Shown: piece by piece, positions 33,425-45,082 of the stretch
How the letters are laid out: the number at the start of each line of letters is the position of its first letter
Numbering within the stretch: position 1 is the first letter of the stretch
Origin: Lumnitzera littorea
Lineage: Eukaryota; Streptophyta; Magnoliopsida; Myrtales; Combretaceae
Direction: 5' to 3'
Length of the DNA stretch: 64,000 bases
Assembly: GCA_024138015.1 (NCBI GenBank)
Contig: JAMXBB010000011.1
Coordinates: forward strand, 68,144,749-68,208,748
Made by a program: the position numbers and the translations under genes
The notes under the pieces: generated by a model
What the model was told of the DNA's origin: nothing
What the model saw: only the letters and a program-made list of their open reading frames with translations
Database searches by the model: none

Positions 33425-35760
33425 AGGATGTGTATTGATAGCTAAGCAATCAATAAAATCACTATCAAGTACCGATACCTGATCCTATAATTGGATGATA
33501 TGTTTAATGAGTTGTATGGTGAGCAGGTCTTTTCGAAGATTGATTTGAACAATAGCTACCACCAGATCAAAATGAGACCTAGAGATGAATGGAAGACTAC
33601 TTTTAAAACAAAAGATGGTCTATCTAAATGGATGGTGATGCTGTTTGATCTAACAAACGTGCCAAGCACTTTTATACGACTTGTGAATCATGTTTTAAGA
33701 ACATTGATTGGTAAGAGTCTTGTTGTCTACTTTGATGATATTCTGGTATACAATGTTGACCTTATCTCTCATGTCGTACACTTGAGATCTATATTTGATA
33801 TCCTCTATACTAAGCATTTATTTGTTAATTTAAAGAAACGTATGTTCTATCAAAGCGAGGTAGTATCCCTCGGTTATGTTGTTTTTGAAGGAGGTATCAA
33901 AGTTGATGACAAGAAAGTTTGAGCTATTCTCGAATGCCTTATGCCAACTAGTGCTATTGAAATAAGAAGTTTTCATGCTCTAGCTTCGTTTTATCGAAGA
34001 TTCATTCGAAATTTTAGTTCTATAGCTGCCTACTAATCGAGTTGGCCAAGAAAAATTATGAATTCAAATGGTTTAAGATAGCTTAGAGAAGCTTTGATGA
34101 GATTAAGTCTAGGTTGACTTTTACCCAATACTCATTTTGCATGACTTCGAGAAAGTTTTTGAACTAGAATTTGATGCATCTGGAGTTGGCATTAGAGCTA
34201 TTTTTATGCAAAAGTGCCTACTAGTTGCATACTTCAGCAAGAAACTTAGAGGTGCCACATTGAATTACTTGGCATATGACAAGGAGTTATATGCCCTTGT
34301 CTAAGCACTTCAAAACTGGCAACACTACTTATTGTTGACAGAGTTCATTGTCTACATGGACCATGAATCTCTTAAACATCTTAAAGGATAACAAAAGCTT
34401 TCCTAATGCTATGGTAATTAGGTTTAATTCCTAGAAACTTTCTACTATGTCATTAGATATAAGAAGGGGAGTACTAACACGGTGGCTAACGTACTTTCTT
34501 ATCAACATGCTCTTATTGCCACTTTGCAGGCTAGGATACCTGGGTTCAACTCCCTACTCGATCAATATAAGTATGATCCATATTTTGGACCCTTAGTAGC
34601 CAAATGCAACGTAAGAGGAGTAGTAGATGGACTCTTTTTGAGCCAAGGATTTCTAATGAAGGGAAGATAAATTTGTGTACCTAGTGGGTCTGCTAGGGAA
34701 TTACTTTTCCAATGAGCCCATGTTGGAGGCTTAGCTGGCCACTTTGGTGAGAAGTGAACGGCTAAGTTGCTAAAAGAAAATTTCTATTCGCCTGGGATGA
34801 TGAAGTGCACAAAATTCTTAAGCATTACAAGGTATGCAAACAAGCCAAGGGAAGAAAGGAGCCATCTAAAGAGTATACACCTTTGCCCATACCTGAATAG
34901 CCATGGATTAATCTAAGTATAGATTTCATGCTTAGCCTACCTAGAACACAATAGAGACATGATTCTGTTATGGTGGTAGTTGATTGATTTAGCAAGATGA
35001 GCTATTTCATCCCTTATCACTAAACCAATGATGCTTTATTTGTTGCTAACCTTTTTTTGTCGGAGATCATGCAGCTGCATGGAGTACCAAGGAGTATTGT
35101 ATTTGATCATGATTTGAAGTTCATAAGCTTCTTCTAGAGAACCTTATGGAAGAAGCTTGGCACTAAGCTCATGTTTAGTGCTTCTTGCCACCTACAGACA
35201 GACAGCTAGATAGAAGTTGTGAACATAATAGTAGGTAACCTCCTTTGAGCTATTGTTTGGAAGAATTTACATGATTGGGATCTATGCCTACCCATAATTG
35301 AGTTTGCTTACAACTGATCTACTCATAGCTTGACAGGAAGGTCACCTTTTGAGGTTGTTTATGGACTTAACCCGAACTTAACTTTGGATATGGTTATCAG
35401 CCCAACATCCCAAAGAGAAATTCAATCAAGCCTATAGCGCGCTAAAGAGTTTCAAAAACTGCATTAGAAGGTTACTGAGCAACCAAACAAGACTACAGCC
35501 TAATAGAGAGAACAAGTAAGCCAAGGAAGACGATGAGTCATTTACAACCTAAGAGACCTCGTTTGGGTCCACCTTAGCAAGGAGTGATTTCTAGGGAAGA
35601 GGACAAATAAGTTATCTCCAAGGTTAGATGGACCTTTTAATATCCTTCGATATATCAATTATAACTCCTATGAGCTTAAGCTACCTAAAAGGATATGGAG
35701 TATCTCCTACTTTCAATGTTGCTGACTTGACACCCTATGTGCCTAAAGAATAAGAAGACC
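33425..35760 (+). pseudogene. Chromovirus RT-RNase H-integrase relic (E)
   Basis: It starts mid-RT with RMCIDS-stop-AINKITIK. KIDLNNSYHQIKMR and then the intact catalytic YFDDILVY follow (~33729-33750), and VNLKKRMFYQSEVVSLGYVV closes the palm/thumb. RNase H follows at ~34150-34400 (ELEFDASGVGIRAIFMQK, then AYFSKKLRGA and YDKELYAL). Integrase spans ~34650-35400, with HVGGLAGHFGEK, RDMIL and a polypeptide ending FEVVYGLNPNLTLDM. The C-terminal tail KLSPRLDGPFNILRYIN is at ~35610. Several stops and frameshifts are present. Gag, protease and the RT N-terminus are absent. This is the region that element D lacks. Confidence 0.85.
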
Positions 35761-36150
35761 AAGATTTAAGGGCGAATCTTCAACAACCTTAGGAAATTGA
35801 AGGATTGCTGACTAAAGATCCCTCACTCGTACCTATCTCCAAGGCTTACAGTCTCTTCTAAGGGGGACACTCTCATGTCAACCTGCCGAAGATGAGCTCT
35901 TATATATAGAAGAGTTATGAGCGAACTCCTTAAGGTCCCAACTCGAACGCACCTTGCTTTACTCTAACCCTTCTCCAGTTGTTGACCCCTTAAGTGCCGA
36001 GGTTGACCTATCGAGTACTGAAATTAAGGCCACTACATGCGGAGCTCTACCCATTTGGCTTACCGAACAACATTGTCCTTTATTCATTTAGGTAACTTTA
36101 AGTACGATTTGTTAGTAGCAACCATAACTTCAATACAACTCAGTTACTAT
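35761..36150 (+). other. Tail after chromovirus pol
   Basis: Downstream sequence of E with GGGGGACACTCTCATG at ~35861, where chromovirus pol ORFs usually end shortly after a LRTN motif. No LTR of E follows, because the B LTR begins at 36151. Confidence 0.4.
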
Positions 36151-38615
36151 TGTCGAGCCTGGTTTTTCATCTCTCGGTATTTTTAAAAAATTGAGTTTTC
36201 TTTAAACCAATCAGTATTAAACCCTTATCTGTTTAATACTAACCTTTGACTAGAATTTAAAGAAAACCAATTTTTTACATTTTGAAAACATCTTGGAGTC
36301 ACTACCTGATCAAAGTTGAGAAAAAAAAGTTAAGTTATAATCAATTGGGTGGATTGATTATAACTTAATCATCAGTTTTTCAATAAAAACCAATTTAACA
36401 AAGAAAAAATGGTTTTAGAAATCTAAAGGTTTGGATTCGGGGGGGTTAAGTTTTTAAATCCTTACGGATACCATTGGCTTTCTAAATTTAAAATTAATCT
36501 TAAAAATCACCTTTTTTTTTTTTTTTTTAATTTCATGAAGTAAAGCTCAATTTATTCATTACTTTAATTGGCTAAATGAAGTAATAAATAAAAAGGAAAA
36601 TTAGGTTTTTTTTTTTTTTTTTTTTTTTTTTTATCGTCGTCCCACAGATGTTTACGTACCCATTATTTGAGATTAGACGTAAGTCATTCTTTTAATGGAA
36701 ATTTTAGTAGGTGGATTTGATTTTAATTTTTTAAAACGATTGAGTTTACGTTTTACTCAATTTGATTTATTTAAGAAAATTCCTAAAAAAGAAGGTCCTA
36801 ATTTAAGACTCTTTATTTTCTTTTGAAAAAATTCTAAAATATCTTAATTTGAAAAAAAAAAAGGATCCATTTATTTTTATTTTTGAAAAATCTATTTTCT
36901 AAGTGACAAAAAGAAATAATCTTTATTCTTTCTATTTACTTATTTATTTCCATTTTATTTATTTTATTTTATTTTTATTATATCATCTTATTTATTTATT
37001 TATTACTTATTTTATTTTATCTATTTTTACTAAACTAGCAAAAATAAAATAAAATAAAATAAATTACTCTTTTCTTTTTTCTTCTTTTTGTTGTCATTTT
37101 CTTCCTCTCTTTTTTTTTTCTTCTTTTTCTTTTTCCCTTTCTCTTTTTTTTTTTCGTTTACATTTACATAAGAAAATAAATGGATAAATTAAATTAATAA
37201 AAAAAAACTAAATCGAGCAAAAAAAATAAAAGAAAAAAAATCAAATAGAAAATAAGGTTGGATCGAATAATGGATTAGGATGCGAGTCAGGAAACAAGTC
37301 GAACTTTGGGTCGGTTGGCTGGGTTTGGGTCAAATCGAGAGTCGGATCTTTGGATTAAGTCGAGTCGTCTCTAAGTTCTCTAATGGTAGTAGCAAGGTGG
37401 TGTGGTTTTGCTTGCTAGAAGCTCCAAATCAATTGGGAAAGGGGATTTTTATGGTTTTCTAATTGGGTTTAAGGGGGTAGGTTCAATGCTATGGTTAATA
37501 GAGCTTATTTAGGTGGTTTTGGAAGTGGTGGTCAGTAGTAGTGGAGGTGTGCTTATAGTGGCGACTGCTGGGTTCGAATAGGTAGTTAGGGTAGGGGTTT
37601 TGAAGTGTAGAGAGCTTGGCTATAGACCTAGTTTGGGGCTAAGGTAGTCAGAGGTGGTGATTTGAAAGGTAGCAGTAGTGCGGTAATTAAGGTTTTGAGA
37701 TGGTGGTTCGATAAGGTAGCTAGGGAGTATGGCAGCGGTCGAGAAGGGGTAGAATGGTAAGCTTGCGAGGTGAGGAAGCTAGTGAGGGTGGTGGTGGTGT
37801 AGCTCAAAGGTGGCTAGAGAGAGAGAGAGAGTTGAGGAGAGAGGGAGTTTGGTGGTTAAGCTAGAGAGAGAAAGTGATCGCGAAAGAGGGAGATGGTGTT
37901 TTCTACTGTTCGTACAAGGTTGTGTGTGTTCATGGTACATGAATTTAACTTAGAAACTAAGGAAACTTAAAATCGGACTTGAATGCAAATGGTTGAAATT
38001 TAAGTTTTTTTCCAACTTTTGAAGCTTGATTTGAATGTGTTTTTGATCGAATTTGGACATGTTAATGGGTTCGATTCAAAGTAGTTAAGTGTTCAACAAG
38101 ATCAAAGTAGAAAATTGCGTGTATGTATGTGTAATTCATATGAAAATTAGAGCTAAAGTAAAGGGGGTAGGCTACTCTTGATTGGGAAAGAAGAGGAAAT
38201 TCTAGAGAAAATGAGGGAAAACTGAGAGAAAGAGAGGGAAAGTGTTGACATGGTGTCATGTCAGCCAACTTGATTTGCTACGTGTCATCATGTGACATGT
38301 GGTAATTGACGTGGCATACCATGTAGTTGACATGTAGCGCCACATCAACATATTGTCTAATCTCAAGATGCCATGTGTCAAGATACGTAGTACAATCAAG
38401 TCCTAATACGTGACGGTTCTTAATGTGCTGAAAAAAATAAATAAAAAATAAAAAAACTTTTGTGTGTTCCCACCAAGATTTGAACCTAAGACCTCATGCT
38501 CGTACCCAATATCAAGTTCATATGCTTATCCGTTAGACTGTTGGCTTATGCTTTGTCTATATGTGTAATTAATTAAATTGCACATATGGATCAGGTCAAT
38601 CTAGGCTAGATTCAA
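36151..38615 (-). mobile_element. 3' LTR of element B, 5' end deleted
   Basis: The plus-strand start is TGTCGAGCCTGG at 36151. It is homologous to 57212-59330 of the solo LTR, including the tRNA-like block at 38475-38545. The last ~250 bp on the right (the LTR start on the minus strand, ...GTGTCTACA) and the adjoining end of the 3'UTR are missing. The LTR runs almost directly into the 86-bp array. A poly-T run of 27 bases lies at 36606-36632 and (GA)n at ~37818-37870. Confidence 0.85.
38278..38414 (-). promoter_or_regulatory. Cluster of ACGT-core motifs in LTR U3
   Basis: CTACGTGTCA at 38278, TGACGTGGCA at 38308, ATACGTAG at 38383 and TACGTGAC at 38407 occur within 140 bp. ACGT cores are binding sites for plant bZIP factors. 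The position is in U3 of the minus-strand LTR. Function is inferred only. Confidence 0.4.
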
Positions 38616-38624
38616 ATCTATGCA

Positions 38625-38935
38625 CATGCCCACTAACTTAGGCCAGAGCGTCTCTCGAGGACTAGAAACCCTAAACTGGGATCGATCCAAAACCTAGTTG
38701 TACCTCACTAGGCTCACTAACTTAGGTCAGAGCGTCTCTCAAGGACTAGCAACCCTAATTTGAGATCGATCTAAAATCTGATCGTGCCTCACTAAGCTCA
38801 CTAACCTAAGCAAGAACGTCTCTAAGAAACTAGCAACCTTAATTTGGTATTGATTTAAAGGACTTAGTCATGCCTTACTAAGCTCACTAATCTAGGTGGG
38901 AGCGTCTCTTGGGAACTAGCAACCATAAACTTAGT
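38625..38935 (-). repeat. 86-bp tandem array, element B
   Basis: About four units, with anchors CTAAC/T at 38633, 38717, 38801 and 38886, i.e. a period of 84-85 bp. Sequence and orientation are as in 31630-32390. Confidence 0.93.
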
Positions 38936-38954
38936 ATTAATGTTATGCCAAAAG

Positions 38955-39070
38955 GAACCGATGAGGAGAAGTGCCCTACGAAACTTAGTGAATAGAAGGG
39001 AAATGCCCTATAGGCTTGCTTGAGAAAATATTGTGAAGGAGAGTGATCCTATGGGCTTGCTAAGAAGAAT
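38955..39070 (-). repeat. ~45-bp tandem array, element B
   Basis: About three units containing AGTGCCCTACGAAACT, then AATGCCCTATAGGCTTGCTT, then ATCCTATGGGCTTGCT. They are homologous to 32390-32640. Confidence 0.75.
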
Positions 39071-39838
39071 GTGATGGAGGAAAAACTTGGAAGAAAAACC
39101 GAGTTAAGATTGTGTCTTCGAAGGCTAGCTAAATATTGAATGCAGAAAGTGAATGCCTTATGAGTTAGTTCAAAAAGACTGTGGGGAGTAAAAAAATGGT
39201 CTAAATGTAAGTGCAAGATTCAAAAATCGATGTGCTAACATTGTTTGGAAATACTTACCCGGTCTTTGTCTATAGCGCCTAAATTGTCAAACCTTTTTGA
39301 AAAGCCCCATCAGAAATAACTGGCTCATGTTTTGGTCTTTTGTTATCAATTGGAATGTTCTTAATGCAAAACATTTGAGACTCCACTAGCTCTTTTAGAG
39401 GAAACATGGAAATTAACCCGATATAGAAAGTCAACCACTGCTTTTATCTCTTTGGAATTTTTATGAACCTAAAAGCTTCATTCTTGACTAACAAACATCT
39501 GTTGTGAGGTGATTCCTTACTTGGATTTTGCATTCCCCTAAAAAACAGACAATAAAACTCCCCATCGAAGGGGGTCAATCCATAATAAAGTATTTCAAAG
39601 AGTTTTGTTAATTACCAATGTCCTATATCTCACTTCTTAACTTCTCCCGTGTTTTCAGTATATGGGTTTGATTAAATGGAGTAAAGGGAGTTAAACCATT
39701 CAATGGAGAGGGTGATTATTCAAACGTCGACAACGGCCATGGATACTAACATTGCTTGTAGATAACGAAAATTAGACTAAAATGACATTCAAAATGATTG
39801 GCATTTTCGTGTTTCAAGTAAAAATTTCTACTGACTTA
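39071..39838 (-). other. Pol-proximal 3'UTR of element B
   Basis: Non-coding; matches 32640-33424 throughout (for example ATATGGGTTTGATTA at 39659 and 33233). Confidence 0.8.
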
Positions 39839-41060
39839 TCATGGATAGTACAATTTTACAGCATTAACATTTATAGGGTCTCTTAAATTTGGACCATCCA
39901 TTTGGGACAAAATCAAAGCCCCTCTCGGTAGTATTCACTTTACAACATAAGGGCCTCCGTAATTGAGAGAAAACTTCCCTTTAGAGTCTTGTGCATTAAG
40001 GAGAGCTTTTCTCAACACCATATCTCCTTCTTTGAAGTTCCGGGGTCGTACCCTTTTGTTGAAGGCCTAAGTCATTCTTTGTTGATAACATTTATTATAA
40101 CATAAGGCTGTCAATCTCCTCTCATCAATCAGATTCAATTGCTCAATGCATTTCTTTACCCAATCGGCTTTATCCAACTGAGTTTCTAATAGTACCCTAA
40201 GTGACAGGATCCTAACCTCTACTGGTAACACTGCTTCGGTATCGTATACTAAAGAGTACAGTATTGCCTTAGTTGACATTCTGATGGAAGTCCGATAGGT
40301 CATGAGTACGAATAGTAACATCTCATGCCAGTCTTTATATGTGACAAGCATTTTCCAATGATTCTTTTGAGATTTTTGTTAGTTGCTTCAACGGCTCTAT
40401 TCATTTGGGGTCAATAAGGAGTAGAGTTCTTATGGATGATCTAGAATTGTTGGCACAATTATGACATGAGCTTGTTGTTGAGATTGGTGCCATTGTCAAT
40501 GATGATTGTTTTTGGAGTCCCGTATCGGCCCAAGATGTCTCTCTTAATAAATTTAACTACAACTCCTTTAGTAACGCTTGAGTAAGATGAGGCCTAAACC
40601 CATTTACTGAAGTAGTCGATGGCGACTAGTATGAAGTGATGCCCATGGATGCTTTTGGAGTGATCAGGCCAATGATATCTATGCTCTACATTGAGAAATG
40701 TTATGGTACTAAGAGGGCGCGTAGTTCCTAAGGCGAGGAGTTTATCTTATTTGCATAAACTTGGCATAAATGATAATGCCTAACGTGTTTAATGCAATCA
40801 TTTTCCATTGTTGACCAATAATACCCTAGCCTCATAATTTTCTTCACCAGCATGTAACCATTTATGTGAAGGCCACATACTCTTTCATGTACTTCTTACA
40901 TTAACTTCTTAGCCTCCTTATCGTCTACACACCTTAAAAGTATACTGTCAAAAGAGTGCCTGTATAAAGTGGACTCGCTTAATGAGAATTGAGTGGCCAA
41001 TCTCTTAATTGTCTTTTCGTCCTTTTTCTTAGCCCCTTCAAGGTATGTGCCTTATTGTAG
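39839..41060 (-). pseudogene. Integrase relic of element B (Tat lineage)
   Basis: On the minus strand a zinc-finger region is recognisable (VCGLHINGYMLV, then MRLGYYWSTMENDCI and HYHLCQV at ~40700-40900). The catalytic core follows: FILVAIDYFSKWV, then IIIDNGTNLNNKLM, then QMNRAVEATN, so the D, D and E positions are all still present. The C-terminal part, 40351-40067, is open: WHEMLLFVLMTYRTSIRMST, then YDTEAVLPVEV, then LNLIDERRLTALCY. The end reads GKFSLNYGGPYVVK and NVNAVKLYYP, with the stop at 39839-39841. Integrase joined element cDNA to host DNA. Stops and frameshifts occur in the N-terminal half. Confidence 0.88.
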
Positions 41061-41090
41061 GAACGTCCTAACAGCATGGTACCACAACAT

Positions 41091-41600
41091 TCAGTTATTA
41101 GTATCCTCAATTACCAGGCAGAAAGCAAGCTTGTCTTCAATTTCAATAGTAAGGGGTTGAATCTCAATTTTACTAGATATCTGGATCATAGATCCTAAAG
41201 TGGCTAAGGCATCAGCAAATTGATTCTGAATTTTCAGTACATGATTGAAAGTGATTTCTTTGAATTTCCTTTTCAATTCAGTCAAATGCCTGTGATAAGG
41301 TACCAATTTAGAATATTTAGTCTTGTACTCCCCCCAAGCTTAGCCAATAATGAGTGAAGAGTCCCCATACACTTCTAATTCTCGAATGTCCTTATCTAAG
41401 GCCATCTTGAGTCCTATGATGCATGCTTCATACTCAGCGATATTATTAGTATATAGGAAAACAAGCCTTATAGCTATAGGGTATTGAGTAACTTCAGGGA
41501 ATATTAGTATTGCCCTAATTCCACACCCAAACATGTTAACTGCCTCATCAAAGAACATCTTCCATTTTGGTAGCTCATCATCTTCTCCTTTATTAGAGCT
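41091..41600 (-). pseudogene. Second (archaeal-type) RNase H of element B
   Basis: The relic reads MFFDEAVNMFGCGIRAILIF, then YTNNIAEYEACIIGLKMAL, then ELEVYGDSSLIIG. It then reads MVPYHRHLTELKRKFKEITF and QNQFADALATLGSM. These are the acidic positions of RNase H: D in FFD, E in AEYEA, D in YGDS and D in ADALA. All four are retained, but the second residue of the usual DGA is Glu. A separate second RNase H after the retroviral one is diagnostic of the Tat branch of Ty3-gypsy elements. Stops separate the pieces near 41307-41340. Confidence 0.88.
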
Positions 41601-41648
41601 TCCCTCAACTACTAAGATATCTTCATTGGGGAAATAGACTTGTACCTC

Positions 41649-42090
41649 TTAGGGAGTGCTATTGGAAGGATTTTCTGCTAATTGATTTACTAAAGCTTGC
41701 CCTATGATTGAATTCCAGTTTACGTACATAATGTTAAACTCTAATAGTAACATTTGCCACTTGGAGATTCTACCAATTAGGGTCGGTTTGTCTGCTAAAT
41801 ACTTCAAGGGATCATACCGAGTCAACAATTCACCTTGGTAGTAGAGTGTATCTTGTTTGAGCCGATGCATTACCTAGACCAAAGTACAATAAGTTCTTTC
41901 AATTTCTGAATATTTATGCTCCCCTTCAGTGAATTTCTTGCTCAAATAGTATACAACCCATTCTTTTCCTTTCTTATCTTTCTGGCCAAGCATGCACCCT
42001 ATGAACTCTAGTAATATTGTCAAATATAGGAATAAAGGCTTCCCAAGTTTTGGAGTTACCAGAATTGAAAGGTTCATGAGGTATTTTTTG
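41649..42090 (-). pseudogene. First RNase H of element B
   Basis: The relic reads LYLTILLEFIGCMLGQKDKK, then EWVVYYLSKKFTEGEHKYSE and IERTYCTLV. After a stop it reads MHRLKQDTLYYQGELLTRYD, then PLKYLADKPTLIGRISKWQM and LLLEFNIMYV. This is the RT-connected RNase H of Ty3-gypsy pol. The first acidic residue appears lost, since LYLTILLEFIG stands where the family usually has YL..S...V.. or a DAS-type motif. Two stops interrupt it. Confidence 0.8.
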
Positions 42091-42122
42091 GTCGTTGTAA
42101 AGGCTTGATCGCACTCTTTGTC

Positions 42123-43275
42123 CTAATTGATATTGACGTTATTTTTGAACAACTTAAACAATGGATGACAATTGTCTATGAGTTGGGATATGAACCGAGC
42201 TATATAGTTTAAACGGCCCAACAGGCCTTTGATTTCTTTAAGTGTACATGGCAGGGGCAAATTAACGATCGCTTTGACATTATCAGGGTCCACTACAATA
42301 CCCCTTTGGCTAATTATAAAACCCAATAATTTCCCTGAAGTTACTTAAAAAGTACATTTCTTTGGGTTGAGCTTCAGCTGGAATTTTCTCAACCTATCAA
42401 ATAGTCTCCTCAAATTATCTACGTGATTTTCTCCTTCCTCAGACTTAGCAATCATATCATCAACGTATACTTCAACTTCTTTGTGCATCATGTCATGAAA
42501 GATCACTACCATGGCCCTTTGATTAGTTAGCCTAGAATTTTTGAGTCCGAAAGGCATCACTTTGTAGCAAAATGTGTCCTAAGTTATGATGAATATTGTC
42601 TTGGCTTTATCTTATTCAGCCATTTAAATTTGGTTATACTTTGAAAATCCATCCATGAAAGAGAAAAGATGGTTTCCAGCTGTGTTATCGACCAAGACGT
42701 CAATATGGGATAAGGGAAAATTCTTTAGGGGTTGCTTGATTAAGGTTTCGAAAATCTACACATACTCTGACTTTTTCATTCTTCTTTGTTATGGGCATGA
42801 TGCTAGCTACTCATTCAGGATAATCGGATACCTCAATAAAACCAACCTCTAGTAATTTTTTATTTCCTCTTTGATCTTTAACACAACATTTGGTCAAAAC
42901 CTTCTTAACTTTTGTTTCTTAGGTTTGATATCCTCTCGTGTGGGTAAACGGTGGACTACGATCGATGGTTCTAATTCGGGCATGTCTTCATAAGACCATA
43001 CGAATACATCTTAGTATTCAAATAGTAAAGTGATTATTTCTATCTTTTGGTCTTCTTTCAAATTTCCCCTAATCTTCAACACCTTAGGGTTGTCATCGGT
43101 CTCGACATTAATTATCTCTGTTGGCTCGTCAATGGAAATTCTACTCATTTCATATTTTTGCCAGCTTTCTTGCATGTCATTATGGTCATTGACATCACTT
43201 TTGACGATTAACTCAGTAGGGCCGAAAGTGGTATCAATATTTTCATCACCTATCTATGCGAGGTATCCATAGCCT
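42123..43275 (-). pseudogene. Reverse transcriptase relic of element B
   Basis: The N-terminal part (43275-42850) reads SRISIDEPTEIINV, DVFVWSYEDMPELEPSIVVH and RLPTREDIKPKKQKLRRF. The palm follows with MPFGLKNSRLTNQRAMVVIF and the catalytic box EVEVYVDDMIAKS (~42450), intact. The connection at 42326-42123 reads MGFIISQRGIVVDPDNVKAI and LKEIKGLLGRLNYIARFI. YVDD with FGLKN, and the DMPGLD-like block, are typical of Tat/Athila RT. The enzyme copied element RNA into cDNA. Stops occur in the N-terminal half and at ~42340. Confidence 0.9.
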
Positions 43276-43464
43276 TTGTTCGGAGCATTAGATTTGGGAA
43301 AAAGAGTGTAAAAGAAAGAGTGTAAGTAAGGAAGAAGTGAAGAGAAAAGAGTCTGATTTTATTTAGAGGAATCTTTTTTTTCAAGTACAATTATTTATAG
43401 AACAAAGGTAATTTATTACAAGACTTTACAAAATACTAGGCTATGATTCATCCTTTACCCTAGG
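43276..43464. other. Short non-coding segment left of element C
   Basis: About 190 bp with no pol similarity, including TATTTATAGAAC at ~43390. It belongs to the B protease-RT spacer (Ogre elements have an intron there) or to a further insertion. It carries the left target-site pentamer CTAGG of C at 43460-43464. Confidence 0.4.
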
Positions 43465-44322
43465 TGATAGGCTTCGGGGTACCAACCTAACCCAATTGCT
43501 AAGGCCAAGATCATTTACTTGCCAACTCATTCTATCTATCGAGCTGAATGACCTTATTTCTCGTAGTTAAGGTACCGAGAAAGTAGAAGGCATAATCCTC
43601 ACCCATGCTTGACAAATTATTTACTCGGCTTCACGTCTACCAGTATCCCGAGATATCACGTTTCCGAGAGTGATCCACTCGGCAAGACATAAGGAAACTA
43701 GTGCCGACTAACTTACATTTTCGAGAGTTGGATCCACTCGGTAAGACACGGAGAGACTAATGTCGACTAAATTTAGAACTCGGCAATTATGGGTCTTCCT
43801 CTCTGGTGTCTCAGCTAAGCAATGCAAGGTTACTTCCAGGACATACCGAATGACCGTGTAACGACTTCCCGGTAAAACGTACAGTTTTGTATTTTTGTAT
43901 ATGCTTGTTTTTATTTTATTCATGGGCCCAATTCTTTAGGGTTTAAACCCTTATACATTATTTACAATTTTACTACTAGGGTTTAGGACGTATTATAAAT
44001 AGCAACATTTATAATAATAAGGAAATAATATAGGAAATCAATGAAAAACCCCCTTTGAGTCTTTTCTCTCAAAAAACTCTCTCATACCAGCTTTTATCAA
44101 TCCCTTTAGCAAGGATTGTAGCCGGCAACCCTATCACTCGGACCGATGCATCACATTCGGTGAATCTTAGGTCGTGTAGAGTCTAGTTGGTGTGTCATAT
44201 CCGATTAGGTGGCTCACGAATTTGCTAAAACCCTCACTAAACCCACTTTATTTTTGTTCCTTTAGCAGGATCAAACCCACCTTGATGGCCAGCCTTATCT
44301 GTCCTTAACATGGTTCGTATTA
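43465..44322 (+). mobile_element. 5' LTR of element C
   Basis: 858 bp, TGATAGGCTTCGGGG ... GTTCGTATTA, paired with 46111-46967. It has a TATA box (TATTATAAATAG) at 43991. By eye the two LTRs differ about once in 8-10 bases, so the insertion is old. It is related to the D LTR (8030-8305). Confidence 0.93.
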
Positions 44323-44325
44323 TCT

Positions 44326-44337
44326 TGGTATCAACGC
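44326..44337 (+). other. Primer-binding site of element C (tRNA-iMet)
   Basis: TGGTATCAACGC followed by TCGAGGTTCC lies 3 bp after the LTR. Ten of 12 bases match the canonical TGGTATCAGAGC. Confidence 0.8.
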
Positions 44338-45082
44338 TCGAGGTTCCAGATAGGGCCAAGAGTTTTAAGCATTATATCTGTTATATTTTGTGTTTGAGGA
44401 AGTGCTTGCTTATTGGGTTTGTTTGTGATATCGAGGATTTGCTTACTGGGTTTAGTTTGGTTTCAATTGATTTTCTTTAAGTGGGGTTAGTGAAAATTTG
44501 GATTGCAATTTCTTTACATCATAAATCCCATATTGAATATATATATTAAAGAAAAGGTTGGGAATTCTAATTTAGGTTGTTTGCTGAGATATGATTTTTC
44601 AAGTTGTTCAATGTATTATCGTCTTGGTATTGCGATAGTGGCCAAGAAAGTACTGTCGTGTTTACCAAATTGAAAAGACCAAGTGTTTAGTTGAGATTGT
44701 GTATGTCTGAGCTGATTTGACAAGAATAGTTGCTGTGCAAAATTTGAACTTTATCGAGCTTCTACGTTGAATTGCAGATCCGAATTGCTAAATTGAAGTT
44801 GTACCGCACTACTTAGTATGCCGAACTGAGTAATTCTAATAGCCGGACTGATTTCCAAACCAAACTGTCTTATTTAAACACTTATCGAGCTATACCATTT
44901 GAAGGCTATCGAACTGCGATTGTGAAATTTATCCGAGCTGAAAAATGACTTGCCAAACTCTGAAAAGAAAAGAATTATCGAGTTGCACAATTGATTGTTT
45001 GTGCCATGTTTCTTTAGTGCTGCTAAGCAATTCTCTCACATATAAGCTTAAGTACCGTGCTATTGAATTCAATATCCTCAAC

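Noticed and set aside
43030..43272. 80-codon plus-strand open frame
   Set aside because: Antisense of the reverse transcriptase N-terminal region of element B.
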